Shown: piece after piece, positions 60,812-64,000 of the stretch
Position numbering within the stretch: position 1 is the first letter of the stretch
How the letters are laid out: each line of letters starts with the position of its first letter
NCBI GenBank assembly: GCA_028829895.1
Contig: CM054177.1
Span: 40,996,064 to 41,060,063, forward strand
DNA from: Sinotaia quadrata
Lineage: Eukaryota > Mollusca > Gastropoda > Architaenioglossa > Viviparidae
Reading direction: 5' to 3'
DNA: 64,000 nt
Translations under genes and position numbers: made by a program
Notes under the pieces: model-generated
Told to the model about the DNA's origin: nothing
Databases searched by the model: none
Seen by the model: the letters and a program-made list of their open reading frames with translations, nothing else

Positions 60812-61030
60812 TAAGGTCAAACGTATCTACCAAGTTCTTGTTCCCCCTAAAAAACAAACGTATTTATCTCTTTCATGTTATCCTAAGGTTAAACGTATTT
60901 ATCAAGTTCTTGTTACCCCTAAGGTTAAACGTATTTATCATTGAGGTTAAACGTATTAATCAAGTTCTTGTTACCCCTATGGTTAAACGTATTTATCACT
61001 TTAGGTAAACGTAGTTATCAATTTCTTGTT
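60812..61030. repeat. About 35-bp repeat, 6 copies
   Basis: aaggttaaacgtatttatca + agttcttgttacccct recurs, with partial units. Confidence 0.9.
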
Positions 61031-61034
61031 ACCC

Positions 61035-62190
61035 GTCCTATGATTGTATGATAAATATAGCTTTAGCCATTGTTTTCTTTGTTCTACATTGATTAACATA
61101 TCTCAAGAAAGCTTGTGATAGTTTACGCCTAACAGTGCGTATGAATGATGTAACTTGATACACGATCATTAGAAATCAAATCTTTCCCAGAATAAAAATC
61201 TCGATGTTTGTAAGCTTGCATGCTACTATGTTGTCACATCTGTAGACCACTTCCCCATTATGCGATGTTCTCGATTTTACCTGGCTACAAATGTAATTAA
61301 TGACATACCATTAATACGAATGGTGCATCCGGCATAATGTGCTCCTGCATTTCTTTTTACTTCACTGTTTCATTTAGAACGTTGAATTACTTTCTCATCT
61401 AAATGCGCACTAATGTTTACCTTAAATTAGTATGTACTTAACTACAGATTTACTGATGGTAGTGATAAGGACTTTAACGGAGAGCAAGCAAAGAAGAATT
61501 ACACGTTACAAGTAGTCCCTTTAACAGTCTACTTAAAAAACTAAAAATCAATCCATACAAAAAAATATAATCGTGTACTTTCTTCTGCGAGACTAATAAC
61601 AATTCATTTGAAAGCGAGAACATGCGTGTTACGCAGACGCCAATTCAATTAAATTTAAGTGCGCATGCGCGTCGGCTCGAGCCGATGGATTTTTTCTGAT
61701 CAGACCCATCTCTGTCGAGATTGCGATGGTCTAGCTGTCTGTACAATTGCGCTGGGTGATCTGTCTCAATCAAAAACTAAACCCTTTATACTTCTTTTTA
61801 ATGTTCTTGCACATGAGGTTATCAAGAAAAATATCGTCCAAGGATGTAGGGACAGAGATGGAAGTAGTAAGGGGAGAGAAGCGTTTACCGGAGTAAGGGA
61901 GTGAAGACAAATAGCGCAAGGTTAGTTTGGAACAATCTTTTCGTAAGACCCTGGACAATTATTTTTCAGATATATCCATCACTTTCCGGCATCCTTTAGC
62001 GGAGGGAAGTGTGTATCATTTCAGACGGCCACTGCGTCTTTTCTCTGTTTGACCCTAGTGTCGTGCGAAAACTTTCATCTTTCTTTCTCTTTGCTAAAGT
62101 TCCCTTTAGCAGTCTCTATCTCACTGTTTCTAGGTCTCTTTTTATTCTTTCAATTTCTATTCTGGATGTCTCTGTTTTGTCCGTCTTCTT
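61035..62190. other. No supported gene
   Basis: Unique DNA. Short frames such as 61659-61904 lack domains. Confidence 0.6.
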
Positions 62191-62215
62191 TCTTTCTTTC
62201 TTTCTTTCTTTCTAG
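62188..62215. repeat. (TTTC)n microsatellite
   Basis: About six ttct units. Confidence 0.93.
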
Positions 62216-62583
62216 TGGAGAAAATGGAGCAGTTTATTTTTACCCTTTGTTCATCCAAACAACTTCCTCTTAGTTGTGTGTGTATGTGTGTGTGTATGTG
62301 TGTTTGTGTGTGGTGTGATTATGTGACCTCGATAAAGTTCTCATTGTAAAGTAAACTTATCCGCCATTCCTCTCCATTGATATTATCATCAGAACAGGTT
62401 CAACGGATCCTTTCTTCCTTTTATTAACTTTCTTTCCATCAAGGAAATTATATCCATCTTTCCTTGTTTTCTCTCGAATGAATCCTACCTTTGTGGGACC
62501 GTATTTATTATGTCTTTTGCTGTCCTCGGAACGTTCCTTGACGTGCGGTCCCAACATGAAAACGTCCCCAAATGATAATGCTA

Positions 62584-62835
62584 CTCTCAAAATGTTCCCT
62601 GATGTGAGGGGCTCTATGTATGTCTTACTCTGCTCTCAAAATGTTCCCTGATGTGAGGGGCTATATGTATGTCTTACTCTGCTCTCAAAATGTTCCCTGC
62701 TGTGAGGGGCTATATGTATGTCTTACTCTGCTCTCAAAATGTTCCCTGCTGTGAGGGGCTATATGTATGTCTTATTCTGCTCTCAAAATGTTCCCTGCTG
62801 TGAGGGGCTATATGTATGTCTTATTCTGCTCTCGA
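62584..62835. repeat. 49-bp minisatellite, 5 copies
   Basis: ctctcaaaatgttccctgct + gtgaggggctatatgtatgt + cttactctg recurs at 49 bp. gatgtg changes to gctgtg and ttactc to ttattc along the array; a diverged copy lies at about 62521. Confidence 0.95.
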
Positions 62836-62839
62836 GTAT

Positions 62840-63500
62840 TCCTCGCTGCAAAAGGACTTCATTTGACATCACTGGTGCTGTATTTTGGCGTTTTCTTCCC
62901 CTTGAAGAAACTTTATTGGATATCTGTTTAAAATATTGTTTTTTTAATGAAATGGTTCTTTAGAAATCTCTTTGTTTTCCTTCAAATTTAAACTCATTTT
63001 CAGGGAACCTCGGATCCATCTCTTAGGCTTTTATTTTCCGCATCTTGAGAAAATTTCCTTCTATTTCTTTTAAAGTAAATTCTTCACACCCTGCAGGAGA
63101 AACATACTGGTACACGTTCAACATCGATTAACTCGTGTTCTTCTTCTTTGAAATGACATTCACACTTTAACTTCCGTCCTCTTCTTATAGATTTTCTTTC
63201 ATGAAATGTTCAACATTGTTTTCTCCTTCTTTTCTCTTCTTTCAGTCTCTCATTCCCATGGACGCTTGCTAATGTTGTATGTAAAATGCGGATAAAAATC
63301 AGTATTGTGAAGTATGATGATCGTATTATGTGTGATGTATTTGAGGATAGAGAGGGAGGAAGTTTTTTTTTGGGGGGGAGATAAAACACCCAAAGTGAAC
63401 GGAAGCAGGAAACAGGAAATGAAAATATGAGAGAGATAAAAAAGACAAAGAGAGACAAAGTAAAAACAAGAAGAGAGACGGGAGATAGAAATATATTGTT
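62840..63500. other. No supported gene
   Basis: Pyrimidine-rich, then purine-rich (63350-63480) sequence. The 107-codon minus frame 63210-63533 reflects this skew. Confidence 0.55.
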
Positions 63501-63503
63501 TGA

Positions 63504-63705
63504 AAGACAGAACTCGCTACTTATCGGTTTCACGTTATTAATCCAACTTGGAAAAGACAGAACTCGCTACTTATCGGTTTCACGTTATTAATCCAACTTG
63601 GAAAAGACAGAACTCGCTACTTATCGGTTTCACGTTATTAATCCAACTTGGAAAAGACAGAACTCGCTACTTATCGGTTTCACGTTATTAATCCAACTTG
63701 GAAAA
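63504..63705. repeat. 50-bp minisatellite, 4 identical copies
   Basis: gacagaactcgctacttatc + ggtttcacgttattaatcca + acttggaaaa repeats at 63506, 63556, 63606 and 63656 with no visible differences. Confidence 0.97.
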
Positions 63706-64000
63706 GCGAATTTGATGACGCACAATCGATACCGCCAGCGATGTTAACGACATGAATAAGACAAATGCGAGAGATGAGAAAGGATGGAAGAAAAAATATA
63801 TATTTTTTTAAAATACTCATATTAAATATTCACTCACTACAGTGAAGTCTCGGTATATTAAAAAAAAGATCTCGTGACCACGACAGTCCTCAGAGAACTT
63901 CGGTGACAAACGATTGAGTACATAGTTACAGACAAACATGACACATAATAACGAAATGCTCAAACATATTCTGCAAAATAGGTTGAAAAGAACGAAATAT
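63706..64000. other. No recognised feature
   Basis: AT-rich unique DNA to the window end. Confidence 0.6.

Noticed and set aside
63246..63294. Phase-compatible open stretch after ttcttttctcttctttcag
   Set aside because: About 16 residues then stop, no family resemblance; the region is generally pyrimidine-rich.
63504..63705. Regular direct repeats recalling a CRISPR array
   Set aside because: Units abut with no unique spacers, and the DNA is clearly eukaryotic.

Overview
This is a eukaryotic, AT-rich, mostly non-coding window. The sequence suggests a lophotrochozoan, most probably a mollusc; this is inference. The grounds are one recognisable gene of the dpr / zig-8-like two-immunoglobulin-domain family, split by very long introns, and an extreme load of micro- and minisatellites and decayed transposable elements. 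Nothing bacterial is present: no operons, ribosome binding sites or CRISPR. Almost every open frame over 60 codons is either a translated simple repeat or a chance frame.

Gene content. A single plus-strand gene is supported. Four coding exons join in one frame with good splice sites: 24135-24262 (first half of Ig domain 1), 39743-39962 (second half of Ig domain 1), a 21-nt microexon at 48214-48234 (inter-domain linker) and 50225-50515 (complete Ig domain 2). Introns are about 15.5, 8.3 and 2.0 kb. The signal-peptide exon should lie upstream (before 24135 or outside the window). The C-terminal anchoring exon was not found and probably lies beyond 64000. The microexon is flanked by phase-1 introns on both sides, so including or skipping it keeps the frame. 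That makes it a candidate alternatively spliced linker between the two Ig domains.

Mobile elements. A degenerate plus-strand non-LTR retrotransposon related to the R4/Dong type lies at about 13690-15420, and a minus-strand C-terminal fragment of a similar element at about 10490-10880. A minus-strand Jockey/CR1-like LINE fragment (endonuclease, linker and the start of the RT) lies at about 25985-26985. It directly abuts a 1.37 kb element with inverted arms of about 375 bp (24609-25980), whose end fragments recur near 36355 and 40119. A 585-bp MITE-like element with near-perfect 21-bp terminal inverted repeats lies at 2613-3197. A dispersed repeat occurs at 40210-40680 and 44200-44750.

Repeats. 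More than 40 minisatellite arrays (units of about 20-90 bp, mostly 3-8 copies, up to about 26) and about 20 microsatellites cover much of the window. Several arrays arose inside transposable elements: 57-bp and 66-bp units inside the R4-like element, and a 64-bp unit inside the dispersed repeat whose sister copy has only one unit. Sequence between these is AT-rich intronic or intergenic DNA with no feature I can support.
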